From NCBI GenBank assembly GCA_012728095.1, contig JAAYFU010000043.1:1-41958 (forward strand): DNA of 41,958 nucleotides, written 5' to 3'. Source of the stretch: Clostridiaceae bacterium. GTDB lineage: Bacteria > Bacillota > Clostridia > DSM-8532. Positions 17,351 through 26,582 of this stretch are shown here, in pieces. Below the pieces are notes generated by a model. That model saw nothing but the letters and a program-made list of their open reading frames with translations. It ran no database searches and had not been told where the DNA came from. The translations under genes were made by a program, and so were the position numbers. Position 1 is the stretch's first letter. Every line of letters begins with the position of its first letter.

Positions 17351-17380
17351 ATAATATGTCGGAGATTGAAAGTTGGACAA
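17351..17380 (-). promoter_or_regulatory. Possible promoter and inverted repeat upstream of the repeat-protein trio
   Basis: On the minus strand TTGTCC (17375-17380) and TATTAT (17351-17356) are separated by 18 bases. TTGTCCA at 17340-17346 and its complement TGGACAA at 17374-17380 frame this element and might be an operator. Nothing else is seen in 17263-17485. Confidence 0.35.
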
Positions 17381-17485
17381 AGGTTAGCGGGAACACATCC
17401 AATTACAAGATTTCCAAGGGTTAAATAAAATCTTTCGGAGAAACTTAAAAAAATATACCCGGAAATTTAAAACACAACAAATAAA

Positions 17486-17515
17486 ACACCTGTTCAGATA
17501 AAGTCTGTCAGGTGT
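17486..17515. terminator. Bidirectional terminator after the glycosyltransferase gene
   Basis: ACACCTG and CAGGTGT, with an inner CAGA/TCTG pairing, form a hairpin flanked by TTTTA on both strands. It lies 26 bases after the leftward transglycosylase stop. Confidence 0.7.
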
Positions 17516-17540
17516 CTTTTTATGTGTATGATCTAATCTT

Positions 17541-18263
17541 TTATTTCTCTTCTTTTGAAACCACATTGGAATTAGCCGTAATTACCTGTGCCTCTTCCTC
17601 AGTTATGTACCCGCAATCCACCATCCTGGCAAGGACCTGCTGCTGTCTTTGGAAAGAGAGCTCAGGGTTGACGTCGGGAGAATATACCGATGGCGCATTG
17701 GGAAGCCCGGCAAGTAAAGTGCTTTCGTAATCTGTCATCTCGGATGGAGCTTTGCCGAAGTAACCCTGGCTTGCATCATAAACCCCATAATAACCGCTCC
17801 CAAAATAGATGGTATTGACATACAGCTCCAGGATTTCATTTTTCTCATACTGGTTTTCTAAAGCGAAAGCCATGAATGTTTCGGCAAATTTCCGCTCCAG
17901 CTTTTTTTCCTGCGTGAAATAGATATTCTTTGCCAGTTGCTGAGTAATGGAGCTGCCTCCTTCTGCCAGGCTGAAAGAAGTCAGATTCACCCACAAAGCC
18001 CGCCCGATAGATATAATATCAATAGGGCCATGTTGGTAAAAACGATGGTCTTCAACAGCTATTACCGCGTCAATATATATCTTTGGTAATTCATCAAGCG
18101 TGGTATAGTTTTCCCGGGCACGAATACTATGTATCTTATCTTCCAGGCTGCATTCTTTCAGGGCTGTCTGAAACATGTAATATCCTTTGCCAATAATAAA
18201 TATTCCAAAAATAATACAAACAGCCATAATGACCGTGATGATCCTCAAAATCCATTTTTTCAT
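17541..18263 (-). CDS. mtgA: Monofunctional peptidoglycan glycosyltransferase (GT51)
   Basis: This 240-residue membrane-anchored enzyme polymerises lipid II into glycan strands. One N-terminal transmembrane helix (about 5-28) places the GT51 domain outside the cell. Family motifs are clear: AVEDHRFYQHG with the catalytic Glu71, GGSSITQQLAKN (102-113), the KxxRKxxE motif near 123, and YFG...GVYDASQGYFGK. There is no transpeptidase domain, and the length matches monofunctional enzymes rather than class A penicillin-binding proteins. It appears to be transcribed alone and ends at a strong hairpin. Upstream, 18264-18515 contains no gene. Family assignment is secure; the symbol is by family. Confidence 0.9.
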   Translation of the reverse strand: MKKWILRIITVIMAVCIIFGIFIIGKGYYMFQTALKECSLEDKIHSIRARENYTTLDELPKIYIDAVIAVEDHRFYQHGPIDIISIGRALWVNLTSFSLAEGGSSITQQLAKNIYFTQEKKLERKFAETFMAFALENQYEKNEILELYVNTIYFGSGYYGVYDASQGYFGKAPSEMTDYESTLLAGLPNAPSVYSPDVNPELSFQRQQQVLARMVDCGYITEEEAQVITANSNVVSKEEK

Positions 18264-18515
18264 TATCGTTTTCCTGCCTGCCTTTCAATCCTATGTTCGC
18301 TGTTTCTGCAAATTTTAAAGATAAATATTTATTTTATCCTTGCAGACTGCATCTATTTTAGTCTATTTTATATTGTATATGAACAAAGTGACAATACGGT
18401 GACTTAAAGATAGCAAATATGTCATATTAGAAAAGCGAACACCTTACAATGTCCGCCTGCGATCTTTTTAAATCTGAAATACTCTTATGGAACACGTATG
18501 AAATATGATAATTAT

Positions 18516-19023
18516 TTACGACTTGATTAAGGCATACATTTTCATATCCAGAATTTTGCCGTTTTTTACCGCGTTGCAGTGCAGAGTCCCTTCGTACCGA
18601 AAACCTGCTTTTTCAAGAACCCGGCAAGATCCGACATTATGCGCGAATGGGGTCGCGAAAATTCTTATGATATCCGAATTCTCAAACACATATTTGCACG
18701 TCTGCCTGACTGCGCTTGTAGCATATCCGTTTCCCCAATAGGGTTCACCTATGTAATATCCCATTTCGGCAGTTCTGGAATGTATATTTTCACATCGAAA
18801 AACACCTATGCTTCCAATAACCTTATCGTCCAGAGTGATTGCAAAAGCGAATGTTTTCGATTTATCGGAAGACAACACGGATAATATATATTCTTCCGCA
18901 TCCTTTTCCGTATACGGAAAAGGCAGACCGTCCCGTAAATTGTCCAGAATTTTTTTGTTGTTCAATATCCTTGCAAGATCAGCCTTTATCGCTTATTCTC
19001 CATTCTCTTATAACACAATCCAA
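18516..19023 (-). pseudogene. GNAT acetyltransferase with an apparent one-base frameshift near the N-terminus
   Basis: The C-terminal 149 residues are a RimJ-like GNAT domain with VIGSIGVFR, then GYYIGEPYWGNGYATSA for acetyl-CoA binding and NVGSCRVLEKAGFRYEG. The open frame from a TTG at 18965 lacks the first strand of the fold. That strand is present upstream in another frame: from TTG at 19021-19023, with AGAGGTG as ribosome site, it reads MDCVIREWRISDK and then hits a stop at 18979-18981. Removing one G near 18983 (GATAAAGGCTGAT) would join it to ADLARILNNKK and give a normal GNAT of about 165 residues. It is a recent pseudogene, a sequencing error or, less likely, a programmed frameshift. 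Confidence 0.75.
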
Positions 19024-19101
19024 GAATAACACCTCTAATTATTTATACCATATATTTTTCATCATTTTGTCAACCGTACTGAATCCTTTTTCTCTTCTGT
19101 A

Positions 19102-19620
19102 TCATCCATTTGCGTTTAACTTTTTCCATTTTCTTATCTTGCTTCGGAAAGACTTGAACGGAGCGACTGAATTTATGTGTACCCATTTCCATACCGGCCA
19201 GTTGGATGGTGTTGAAGATGCCCACTTACGGCTGCCTGGCGTGAAAATATCTTCTTCTTTAAAACTATCAAGCCACTGCACAAAAGCTGCGATCTTTTCT
19301 TTGAATAAATCCTGCAATTGACCAAGGGAGTACGAAGAAAACCTGTCATAAAAACTTTGGTACAAAGCGCCCAGATTATTCCATTTGTAACCCTCGCAGG
19401 GGGTAACGACCTGTTTCCCTTCCGCTTCGTCCCTGTCCCATCCCATGATTAAATCGAGCCAGCCTAACTGGTAAGCAATCATCTGGGCGGGTGTTCTGTC
19501 CACATCGCCTGTCAGCTTGTCTTTCTCTTCTTCTTTGACGTCTGTAAATTCATTAATAAAGAGAGCCGCCGTTTTCTCAATTTCTGCAATAAGAGCCTTT
19601 TTGCTTTCATAACCCTGCAT
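19102..19620 (-). CDS. ClbS/DfsB-family four-helix protein
   Basis: The start is the ATG at 19620, which has AAAGGAG eight bases upstream; the frame is open further but those residues look non-coding. The 172-residue product has the hallmarks of the family: RTPAQMIAYQLGWLDLIMGW near the first helices, the PCEGYKWNNLGALYQSF segment, and a terminal WPVWKWVHINSVAPFKSFRSKIRKW. Members form DinB-like four-helix bundles; ClbS protects DNA from colibactin by opening its cyclopropane. Most family members have no known substrate, so a protective or hydrolase role is only a family-level guess. It is probably monocistronic. Confidence 0.8.
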   Translation of the reverse strand: MQGYESKKALIAEIEKTAALFINEFTDVKEEEKDKLTGDVDRTPAQMIAYQLGWLDLIMGWDRDEAEGKQVVTPCEGYKWNNLGALYQSFYDRFSSYSLGQLQDLFKEKIAAFVQWLDSFKEEDIFTPGSRKWASSTPSNWPVWKWVHINSVAPFKSFRSKIRKWKKLNANG

Positions 19621-19791
19621 GGTATGTACTCCTTTCACATATTCTCCCGTATTCCATATAAATAAAATATAACACAATAATCCGGACATCATTATGTCAG
19701 GTTTCTTTGATATCTTTATACACATATTTTTATTTCTTTTTTTGTTCTTAAAAGAAGAGCATTTCTGAATGGAATAGCCGTATCTAACATG

Positions 19792-19832
19792 AAAGGCTGG
19801 CCTTATGATAAATTTTTTGAAAGCCAGCCTTT
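19792..19832. terminator. Inverted repeat downstream of the hydroxyacid dehydrogenase
   Basis: AAAGGCTGGC and GCCAGCCTTT pair over ten bases with a 21-base loop. The T-run on the minus side is weak, so this is a possible terminator only. Confidence 0.4.
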
Positions 19833-19858
19833 AAGGCTAAATTCTATTTTCCTTTTGT

Positions 19859-20731
19859 TTATTTTTCATAATATTTAATCAGCGCCTGGGTTCCCAAATC
19901 ACCCATGTTATTCTCATCCAGATTCTTATATAATTTTAGAACATCTTTCAGGATACATAAGTCCAGGTTAGCTGCCTGTGATTCTTCCTTTGCGATTTCC
20001 ATGTCTTTTATAAAATGTTTTATATAAAATCCCGGCTCATAGTCTCCCTGGATTATCCTCGGCGCCATATTTGCCATCTGCCAGCTTCCTGCCGCGCCGC
20101 CGCTTATTGCTTTCAGCAATGTTTGTACATCAAGCCCTACTGCTTTTGCATATATGACAGACTCGCACAAACTGGCTATTATCCCCGACAGAGCAATTTG
20201 ATTCGCCATCTTTGCGTGCTGACCGAGCCCTGCTTCTCCCTGATAAACAATATTGGTTCCCATTGCTTTGAAAATCGGCAGACAATGCTCAAAAGCCTGT
20301 TTATCTCCTCCGACCATAATCGTGAGCGTCCCGTTTTTTGCGCCGATATCGCCGCCCGTAACCGGGGCATCCAGGGCATATAAGTTTTTGGAACATGCGA
20401 CCTGGTATATCTTTTTACTGAGTTTGGGACTGGTTGTGGTCATGTCGATGAGATATGTTCCGGGTTTAGCAGAGTCCAGTATACCATCCTGTCCGAAATA
20501 AACTTCTTCAACGTCCTTTGGATAACCTACCATCGTAATTACTGCTTCACAATTTAAGACACATTCTTTGACAGAATCGCACCATACAGCCCCGGCTTCA
20601 ATTACTTCCTGTGCCTTGCTTTTCGTTCTTGTATAAATATATAATTCAAATCCGTTTTTTATTAGATTCAGAGCCATGGATTTACCCATAACCCCGATGC
20701 CTATGAAGCCAATCTTTTTCAAAATCATCAC
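19859..20731 (-). CDS. Beta-hydroxyacid dehydrogenase (3-hydroxyisobutyrate/tartronate semialdehyde reductase type)
   Basis: This 290-residue NAD(P)-dependent enzyme has the Rossmann motif GFIGIGVMGKSMA, the substrate motif DAPVTGGDIGAKNGTL and the catalytic lysine in GLGQHAKMANQIA. Family members oxidise or reduce beta-hydroxyacids such as 3-hydroxyisobutyrate or tartronate semialdehyde. The start is uncertain: GTG (20731), ATG (20728) and TTG (20722) are in frame, and the TTG, giving MKKIGFIGIG, has the best spacing to GAAGGG. It lies downstream of the terminator of the catabolic operon, so it is transcribed separately or by read-through. A link to sugar-acid breakdown is likely but the substrate is unknown. 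Confidence 0.85.
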   Translation of the reverse strand: MMILKKIGFIGIGVMGKSMALNLIKNGFELYIYTRTKSKAQEVIEAGAVWCDSVKECVLNCEAVITMVGYPKDVEEVYFGQDGILDSAKPGTYLIDMTTTSPKLSKKIYQVACSKNLYALDAPVTGGDIGAKNGTLTIMVGGDKQAFEHCLPIFKAMGTNIVYQGEAGLGQHAKMANQIALSGIIASLCESVIYAKAVGLDVQTLLKAISGGAAGSWQMANMAPRIIQGDYEPGFYIKHFIKDMEIAKEESQAANLDLCILKDVLKLYKNLDENNMGDLGTQALIKYYEK

Positions 20732-20877
20732 CCTTCTTCATTTAAAATTTAGGAAACAGCTTATTTCATATTTTTCATGTCTTAGTGCCTTCTGTAATTA
20801 AGTATTACATATGTTCCGGTAAATGTATACCTATTATATTTTTTAAGGTTTTTAAGAATTGAGTTGAACTCCTGCAA

Positions 20878-20909
20878 AAATCCCCCAAACGCATATGTTT
20901 GGGGGATTT
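20878..20909 (-). terminator. Rho-independent terminator of the catabolic operon
   Basis: AAATCCCCCAAAC and GTTTGGGGGATTT form a perfect 13-bp stem with a 6-base loop and end in TTTTTG on the minus strand. It lies 27 bases after the KDG kinase stop. Confidence 0.85.
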
Positions 20910-20936
20910 CATCGTTTTATCAATACTGTGTTTTGG

Positions 20937-21965
20937 TTACCTTTGCACACGGCCTGAAGCATCGCCGCCCATAAGTTTCTTAACATCGTCAACCCCTACC
21001 CTGTTGAAGTCGCCAATGATGGAGTGCTTCAGACAGGAAGCCGCAACTGCGAACTCAAGGGCAGATTGTTTGTCCTCAAAGTTATTGAGCCCGTAAATTA
21101 AACCTGCGCAGAAGCTGTCGCCACCGCCTACACGGTCAACTATATCTCTTATGCTGTATTTCCTTGATACATAGAAATTCTCCCTGTCATTCAAACAGGC
21201 TGCCCAGTCATTATGATCAGCACTCTTGGACTCCCGAAGCGTGATCGCGATCATCTTTAGATTCGGATATTCCTTGAGCACGGCATCACTAAGCGCCTTA
21301 TACTGTTTAAGATCCAGTTCTCCCGAGACAACATCGACATCGACATGAATGTCCAGGGATTTCTGTACATCCTCCTCATTGGCAATGGCTATATCAACAT
21401 ACTTAACCATTTCACGCATTACCTCGGAGGCTTTCTTTCCGTATTTCCACAGGTTTTTGCGGTAGTTCAGATCGCAGGATACCGTTATCCCTTTCTCTTT
21501 CGCAATCTTTACCGCTTCCAGCGACAACTGCATTGCAGTTTCCGAGATAGCAGGCGTGATTCCTGTGATATGAAACCAGTCAATGCTCTCAAATGTCTTA
21601 TCCCAGTCAATATCTCCGGGCTTGGCCAATGCTATCGCAGAGTATGCGCGGTCATAGACAACTTTGCTCGGAAGCTGGTTGGCTCCTCCTTCAAGGAAAT
21701 AGATACCCATACGGCCAGGCCCGAATACGATCCTTCCGGTACCTACTCCAAAATACCTCAGCTCACGTACACATGCTTCTGCAATGGCATTTTTCGCAGG
21801 TAAAACCGTGCAGTATTCCACATCCATGCCAAAATTGGCCAGGGAGACCGCAACATTGGCTTCTCCGCCGCCAAATGTGGCCTCCAGCATCGGACTCTGG
21901 AAAAAACGTTCATGTCCGGGTGCCTTAAGTCTGAGCATTATTTCGCCAAACGTCAATACTTTCAT
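20937..21965 (-). CDS. kdgK: 2-keto-3-deoxygluconate kinase (PfkB family)
   Basis: This 342-residue PfkB-fold kinase phosphorylates 2-keto-3-deoxygluconate to KDPG with ATP. It opens with [11 protein letters not shown] and a substrate loop [16 protein letters not shown]. The C-terminal ATP/catalytic motif is [16 protein letters not shown], with the catalytic Asp in GGGDSF. It is the last gene of the operon, 14 bases after the aldolase gene, and is followed by a strong terminator. The pairing with a KDPG aldolase makes KDG kinase more likely than ribokinase or fructokinase. The ribosome site upstream (GGGGG) is weak but well placed. Confidence 0.88.
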   Translation of the reverse strand: MKVLTFGEIMLRLKAPGHERFFQSPMLEATFGGGEANVAVSLANFGMDVEYCTVLPAKNAIAEACVRELRYFGVGTGRIVFGPGRMGIYFLEGGANQLPSKVVYDRAYSAIALAKPGDIDWDKTFESIDWFHITGITPAISETAMQLSLEAVKIAKEKGITVSCDLNYRKNLWKYGKKASEVMREMVKYVDIAIANEEDVQKSLDIHVDVDVVSGELDLKQYKALSDAVLKEYPNLKMIAITLRESKSADHNDWAACLNDRENFYVSRKYSIRDIVDRVGGGDSFCAGLIYGLNNFEDKQSALEFAVAASCLKHSIIGDFNRVGVDDVKKLMGGDASGRVQR

Positions 21966-21979
21966 TTTATTTACCCCCC

Positions 21980-22936
21980 CTATTTCTGCAATAAATGTAC
22001 TGCAAATCCGCCGAATTCGTCCTTTAAGTAAACTGCAATAATTCTGTCGCCTTTATATTTTACAGTATCCATATCAACATCAAATCCGCGCTTTTTAAGC
22101 TCTTCAATAGCGGCCGTCATGGAATTTGTCCTGATGGCTATATGACCGTTTTTGCCCAGATACATGGATTTCATAACCTCAATTTCACTTGAAGCAAAGT
22201 TGGAAGAATTGCCTTCCTTAATACTTAAGTCAAAAGCTTTATTGAGCTTTTCGCATACGGCCATGGACTCGTCAGCATCATTGCAATTGATGCCTAAATG
22301 AGCCACTTCGAAACCAAGGACAATTTTTCTTGCCTCTGTACAAAGAGCGGTTATCTTGTCAAAATTGCCGTCCGAAATATCCGCTTTAGGGCAGACCCAG
22401 CTTCCGCCTACTGCGTGTACGAAAGGCGCTGTTATGTACTCAGCAAGATTTTTGCTGTCAACCCCGCCGGTAGGAATAAACCTGACATCACCGAACGGGC
22501 CGGACAAAGCTTTCATGGCCGATAATCCGCCATACACATTGGCAGGGAAAAACTTGATGACCTTGATACCATATTTCAGCGCCATTGTTATTTCCGTTGG
22601 TGTCACACATCCGGGAGTAACAGCGACATCATTCTCGACGCACCATTTCACTACTTCTTCATTGAACCCTGGTGAAACAATGAATTTAGCGCCTGCTTCC
22701 ACGGCAGCTTTGCACTGATCAAGGGTCAGTACTGTACCTGCACCGACAACCATTTCAGGCACATTTTCAGCAACTTGTTTTATGCTGTCTTTTGCCGCAG
22801 CAGTACGGAATGTTATTTCCATTACATTTATTCCGCCCGCCAGCAAGGCCTTTGCCGTGGGCACCGCATTCCTGGCATCTTCAATGACAACTACAGGAAC
22901 TACACCCGCTTTGCCAAGTTTGTCCAAAACACTCAT
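21980..22936 (-). CDS. eda: KDPG/KHG aldolase fused to a VOC-type domain
   Basis: Residues 1 to about 205 are a class I 2-keto-3-deoxy-6-phosphogluconate aldolase with MEITFRT (Glu40) and the Schiff-base lysine Lys128 in VIKFFPA, plus TPGCVTPTE and FIPTGGV. It cleaves KDPG to pyruvate and glyceraldehyde-3-phosphate. The product is 318 residues against about 210 for a stand-alone enzyme. The extra part (about 208-318, from [11 protein letters not shown] to GGFAVHLL) looks like a glyoxalase/VOC domain. It could bind substrate, or act as an epimerase or lyase on the same pathway. The gene lies between the Ldh_2 and KDG kinase genes. The aldolase call is secure. Confidence 0.88.
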   Translation of the reverse strand: MSVLDKLGKAGVVPVVVIEDARNAVPTAKALLAGGINVMEITFRTAAAKDSIKQVAENVPEMVVGAGTVLTLDQCKAAVEAGAKFIVSPGFNEEVVKWCVENDVAVTPGCVTPTEITMALKYGIKVIKFFPANVYGGLSAMKALSGPFGDVRFIPTGGVDSKNLAEYITAPFVHAVGGSWVCPKADISDGNFDKITALCTEARKIVLGFEVAHLGINCNDADESMAVCEKLNKAFDLSIKEGNSSNFASSEIEVMKSMYLGKNGHIAIRTNSMTAAIEELKKRGFDVDMDTVKYKGDRIIAVYLKDEFGGFAVHLLQK

Positions 22937-22961
22937 TTTTATACCCCCTAATCTTGTATTC

Positions 22962-24017
22962 TTATATCAGTTTAAGTTCCAGGCCGCTTTCCTCCGACAG
23001 ACCCATAAGCGAATCCATCACGTCAGCGGGAAGATTTATGCCTTCTTCTTCAGCAACTATATACTTTTCCCATTCGATCTCACCCGGAGTATATATCCTG
23101 TCAGATCCCTTGGCTTTCGGAGCATTCCTGAGTGAAACGCACATTTCCTCCACACGGTCTGCGACAGGTTTCTCATTGTAGAAGAGAGTCGGTTCTATAG
23201 CCATAAATGTATGGCAAACGTTATTGGGTTTATCCAGCTGGAATACCCATGACACAATGTCTCCTCCCATGGATGTAGCTCCTCCCGCCAGAATACCTGT
23301 AAGTATATCGACCATTACGGCCAGACCATAACCTTTATGGGCCGCAAAGGGCTGCATTGCTCCTTCCTCGGGGTAACGGCTGGGATCGGTGGTAGGAAGT
23401 CCGTCCTTGTCAACTATCCACGTCGGAGGTATTTCCTTTCCATCTTTACGAGCCTGAATAACTTTCAGGGATGCCACATTACTCATTGCAATATCAAGGA
23501 ATACCGTCGGAACTGATTTGCTTGGCGCAGCATAGGCAAACGGGTTATTCCCTATTAGCATTCCACGTGCTCCGGGAGCTGTCATGTTGGGATCGACATT
23601 GCTCATTGCAATTCCGATCATGCCTTTCTTAGCTGCAATATTCGCATAATATCCCGCAGCGCCGAAATGGCAGCTGTTCCTGACAGTAACAACGGCTATA
23701 CCTGTTTTTTTCGCCTTCTCGCAGGCAATCTCCATAGCCTTTACTGAAGGAATCATACCCAGGGCCTTTTTTGCGTCTATCACCGCAAAAGAAAGACCTT
23801 CTGTAACAACTTCAGGCTCGGCATTTATGTCAATACCGCCTGCCCGGTATTTGCGTATGTAGTTATGGAGATTTTTTGTCCCGTGGGAATGGGTACCGTA
23901 AGCATCCGTTTCGGTAAGAACATCAGCTACGATCTGAGCGTATTCCTCCTTAAGACCTTCCTTTACCAGTGCGGCACGGCAAAAGTCTTTCAGGTCCTTG
24001 ATCCTTATTCTTTTCAT
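22962..24017 (-). CDS. Ldh_2 family NAD(P)-dependent oxidoreductase (malate/L-lactate/diketogulonate reductase type)
   Basis: This 351-residue enzyme belongs to the malate/L-lactate dehydrogenase family that differs from Rossmann-type LDH. Motifs include TDAYGTHSHGT with the proposed catalytic histidine, VTVRNSCHFGAAGYY, and IGNNPFAYAAP. Family members reduce alpha-keto acids such as 2,3-diketogulonate, ureidoglycolate or sulfolactate. In this operon it probably oxidises or reduces a sugar acid or a 2-oxoacid intermediate on the way to KDG. Spacing to the upstream and downstream genes is 14 and 25 bases. The substrate cannot be read from the sequence. Confidence 0.85.
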   Translation of the reverse strand: MKRIRIKDLKDFCRAALVKEGLKEEYAQIVADVLTETDAYGTHSHGTKNLHNYIRKYRAGGIDINAEPEVVTEGLSFAVIDAKKALGMIPSVKAMEIACEKAKKTGIAVVTVRNSCHFGAAGYYANIAAKKGMIGIAMSNVDPNMTAPGARGMLIGNNPFAYAAPSKSVPTVFLDIAMSNVASLKVIQARKDGKEIPPTWIVDKDGLPTTDPSRYPEEGAMQPFAAHKGYGLAVMVDILTGILAGGATSMGGDIVSWVFQLDKPNNVCHTFMAIEPTLFYNEKPVADRVEEMCVSLRNAPKAKGSDRIYTPGEIEWEKYIVAEEEGINLPADVMDSLMGLSEESGLELKLI

Positions 24018-24031
24018 ACTATTGATACCTC

Positions 24032-26578
24032 CTAAACTTTTTCGCCCAAGTTAACCATTTCTATATTCTGATTCGGACAGCGGTTATAGCACATTCCACA
24101 GGCCACACATTCTTCTTTCCTGATAAAAATCACATCGGTATCGGCAACTATGGGAGCAAAGTCGCAGCAGATTGTCTTGCAAAGCTGACAACCTTCACCG
24201 CAGCCACAATTGAGACAACGTTCAGCCTCTTTTATAGCTTCTTCTTCTGTCAGAACACGCTTATATGGTTCAAAGTTTTTCTTTCTCTCGTCAACAGAAA
24301 CTATATTGGTATCTATATAGTTCACATCTCTCTTTAAATATCCTGTACGGCGGCGTACCATTTCCGCATTGACCGTTTTAACGGCGGGAATATCTTTCAG
24401 GGTAGCCTTATCGCCGCGGATAGCCCTGTCTATTGCCACGGCAGCGCGTTTGCCGGCTGCCAAAGCCGTTATGATATTGGCAGGTCTGGTCACATCCCCT
24501 CCTGCAAATACCATGGGGATTCCGGTCTCGGGTTTTACAAAACCGTTGGTCATGGCAACTCCCGGAAGAACCGAATCATCTGCAACATATTTATTCGAGA
24601 CAATAATTGTATCATAGGGCATTGACACTTCTACTTTGCCGTCTATGAGTATCTCGGCGCTGCCTTTGCCCGCAGCCTTGAGAACAGCTTTTTCAATGAT
24701 TGTGACTCCTTCTTCCCTTGCTTCTGCTATGCCTTCTTTCAGATATCCTGTTTTGGGAAGTGTTCCTGGCAATAATAAGGTTACCTGTTTTGCACCCAGA
24801 CGGACGGCGATCCTGGCCGCATCAACAGCTGCAAAATCGCTTCCCGCCACCATTACCCGTTCACCAATGGGCACTTTTTTGCCACTATTGACATCGCAGA
24901 CGAAACTTAAGGCATCGATGGCAAATTCCTTTGTTTCTGCCCGCTTTTGTGCGCCTATGGCTATAAATACGGCATCATATTCATTTTTCAGGGATTCAAT
25001 GGTATAATCCGTTCCCAACGCTTTGTTAAAGACAAACTTTACCCCTGAATTCTCCAACATAGAAATCTCATCATCCAGGATTTCTTTGTCCAGATAATAA
25101 TCAGGAATTCCGTAGCGTATCATTCCGCCTGCCCTTGATTCTTTTTCGAAAACGGTGACATCATAACCGCCTTTTACTAGTTCTGTGGCACAGCTTAATC
25201 CCGCAGGACCCGCACCGACTACAGCAACTTTGTAACCATTACTGGTTGCCTTAGCCCAGGCCGGTTTCCAGCCCTGTTTCCTGCCGTAGTCCAGGACAAA
25301 ACGTTTAATGGCCCGAATTTTCACAGGCGTGTCAAAGCCGCCACGGATACAGGCGTCCTCACAGGGATGGGTGCAAACCAGGCCGCATATGCTCTGAAGA
25401 GCGTTTCCTTCGGTTATAAGGTCAAAAGCTTCCCTGAATTTACCGGCTTTGACTTTCTGAATATATGCCTGAGCAGGCACATGGTGGGGACAGGCGCTCT
25501 TACACGGAGCTGAAAGATAAGGCTCGGTAATTTTAGCGTATCCGGCATAAATCGTTATATCTGCAGCAGTTTTCATCTGGGGAACCACAAGTCCCCGGAA
25601 CTGGCTCAAATCATTATATCCGTGGCTGTCCATGTATTCCTTCAATCCCTTTATCATGGGACGGACAATATCATACCCGCTAATAAGAGTCTCTGCGCAG
25701 ATACCGACCAGATCGGCTCCGCACAGGATCATCTCCACAGCGTCACGCCAGTTGGTGACTCCGCCTGCCGCCATTATATGATGGTCTTCACCGCAAACCT
25801 TTCTAATTTCGTAGGTATCCCGCTGGGCCAATGGTTTGAGCCATGCTCCGCTGTAACAGCCCATGCTTATTTCATCCTGCAGGTGATAGAAGGCTTTGCC
25901 CGGATCTTCCAGGTTAATAGGCGGCATACCCAGCCTGTTTCCGGTACTCCCGACAGCATCGGCTCCCGCAGCATATAATTCTTTTGCCACCTGTGCAACC
26001 TGGCCGCCTTCAGGAGTCAGTTTTACAAACAGGGGAATCTTTATTGCGGCTTTTATAGCACGGACTATCTCAGAGGCCACATCGGCATGCTGCCCCATAC
26101 TGGCTCCGGTTTTTTTCGAAGACTCAGCACTGCCACCTGAAGTCATTTCCAGGTTATAGCTCATATTGGGACAACACATATTGAGTTCGATAATGTCAGC
26201 CCCTGCTTCTTCGAACTTCCTGGCCATATTGACCCAGCCGTCCGCGCCCGCATCGCCGGCATACGTAATATTGGCCATAAGTATTAATTCTTTAAGAACC
26301 TTTTTGGCATCCTCAACAAGTCTTAATCCTTCTTCAAAAGTGAGCCGTTTCTCTGCGGTGAATGCAAGGGCATTCCTGTCTTTAAAGAGACTGTAACGGG
26401 GTTTCCGGTTTATATATGGAGCGGGGTCAATACTGAGCTTTATGCTGGCCGCCGCCCAACCGGTTTCTTCTATTCTTTTAAGTTGTTTGAGATTTTTTGT
26501 GGTTGGTCCGGACGCCACATAAAAGGGATTCTTGAATGTAACCCCTCCGATTGTAACCGGAATATGTATGTCCTTCAT
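24032..26578 (-). CDS. DHOD-GltD-ferredoxin fusion oxidoreductase (PreA/PreT-like)
   Basis: The start is the ATG at 26578, which has GGGGGAGTG just upstream; the frame is open 22 codons further into the neighbouring gene. The 848-residue protein has three parts. About 1-310 is a dihydroorotate-dehydrogenase-fold FMN domain like PreA. About 340-770 is a GltD-like unit with an N-terminal Cys cluster (CKSACPHHVPAQ, then CGLVCTHPCEDAC) and the FAD motif VVGAGPAGLSCA. The C-terminus has ferredoxin Cys motifs (CLNCGCGEGCQLC, then CVACGMCYNRCP). In mammalian dihydropyrimidine dehydrogenase the GltD part comes first, so the order here is reversed. It likely moves electrons between NAD(P)H and an unsaturated ring or lactam. 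Substrate unknown. Confidence 0.8.
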   Translation of the reverse strand: MKDIHIPVTIGGVTFKNPFYVASGPTTKNLKQLKRIEETGWAAASIKLSIDPAPYINRKPRYSLFKDRNALAFTAEKRLTFEEGLRLVEDAKKVLKELILMANITYAGDAGADGWVNMARKFEEAGADIIELNMCCPNMSYNLEMTSGGSAESSKKTGASMGQHADVASEIVRAIKAAIKIPLFVKLTPEGGQVAQVAKELYAAGADAVGSTGNRLGMPPINLEDPGKAFYHLQDEISMGCYSGAWLKPLAQRDTYEIRKVCGEDHHIMAAGGVTNWRDAVEMILCGADLVGICAETLISGYDIVRPMIKGLKEYMDSHGYNDLSQFRGLVVPQMKTAADITIYAGYAKITEPYLSAPCKSACPHHVPAQAYIQKVKAGKFREAFDLITEGNALQSICGLVCTHPCEDACIRGGFDTPVKIRAIKRFVLDYGRKQGWKPAWAKATSNGYKVAVVGAGPAGLSCATELVKGGYDVTVFEKESRAGGMIRYGIPDYYLDKEILDDEISMLENSGVKFVFNKALGTDYTIESLKNEYDAVFIAIGAQKRAETKEFAIDALSFVCDVNSGKKVPIGERVMVAGSDFAAVDAARIAVRLGAKQVTLLLPGTLPKTGYLKEGIAEAREEGVTIIEKAVLKAAGKGSAEILIDGKVEVSMPYDTIIVSNKYVADDSVLPGVAMTNGFVKPETGIPMVFAGGDVTRPANIITALAAGKRAAVAIDRAIRGDKATLKDIPAVKTVNAEMVRRRTGYLKRDVNYIDTNIVSVDERKKNFEPYKRVLTEEEAIKEAERCLNCGCGEGCQLCKTICCDFAPIVADTDVIFIRKEECVACGMCYNRCPNQNIEMVNLGEKV

Positions 26579-26582
26579 TTGA

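Noticed and set aside
17340-17380. A sporulation sigma-E/sigma-K promoter (CATATTATG) for the repeat-protein trio.
   Set aside because: Matches to the -10 consensus are incomplete and no convincing -35 is seen, so no sporulation link can be claimed.
17384-17566. A 60-residue leftward frame around the terminator after the glycosyltransferase gene.
   Set aside because: It runs through a clear terminator hairpin, overlaps the end of the GT51 gene and lacks a ribosome site.
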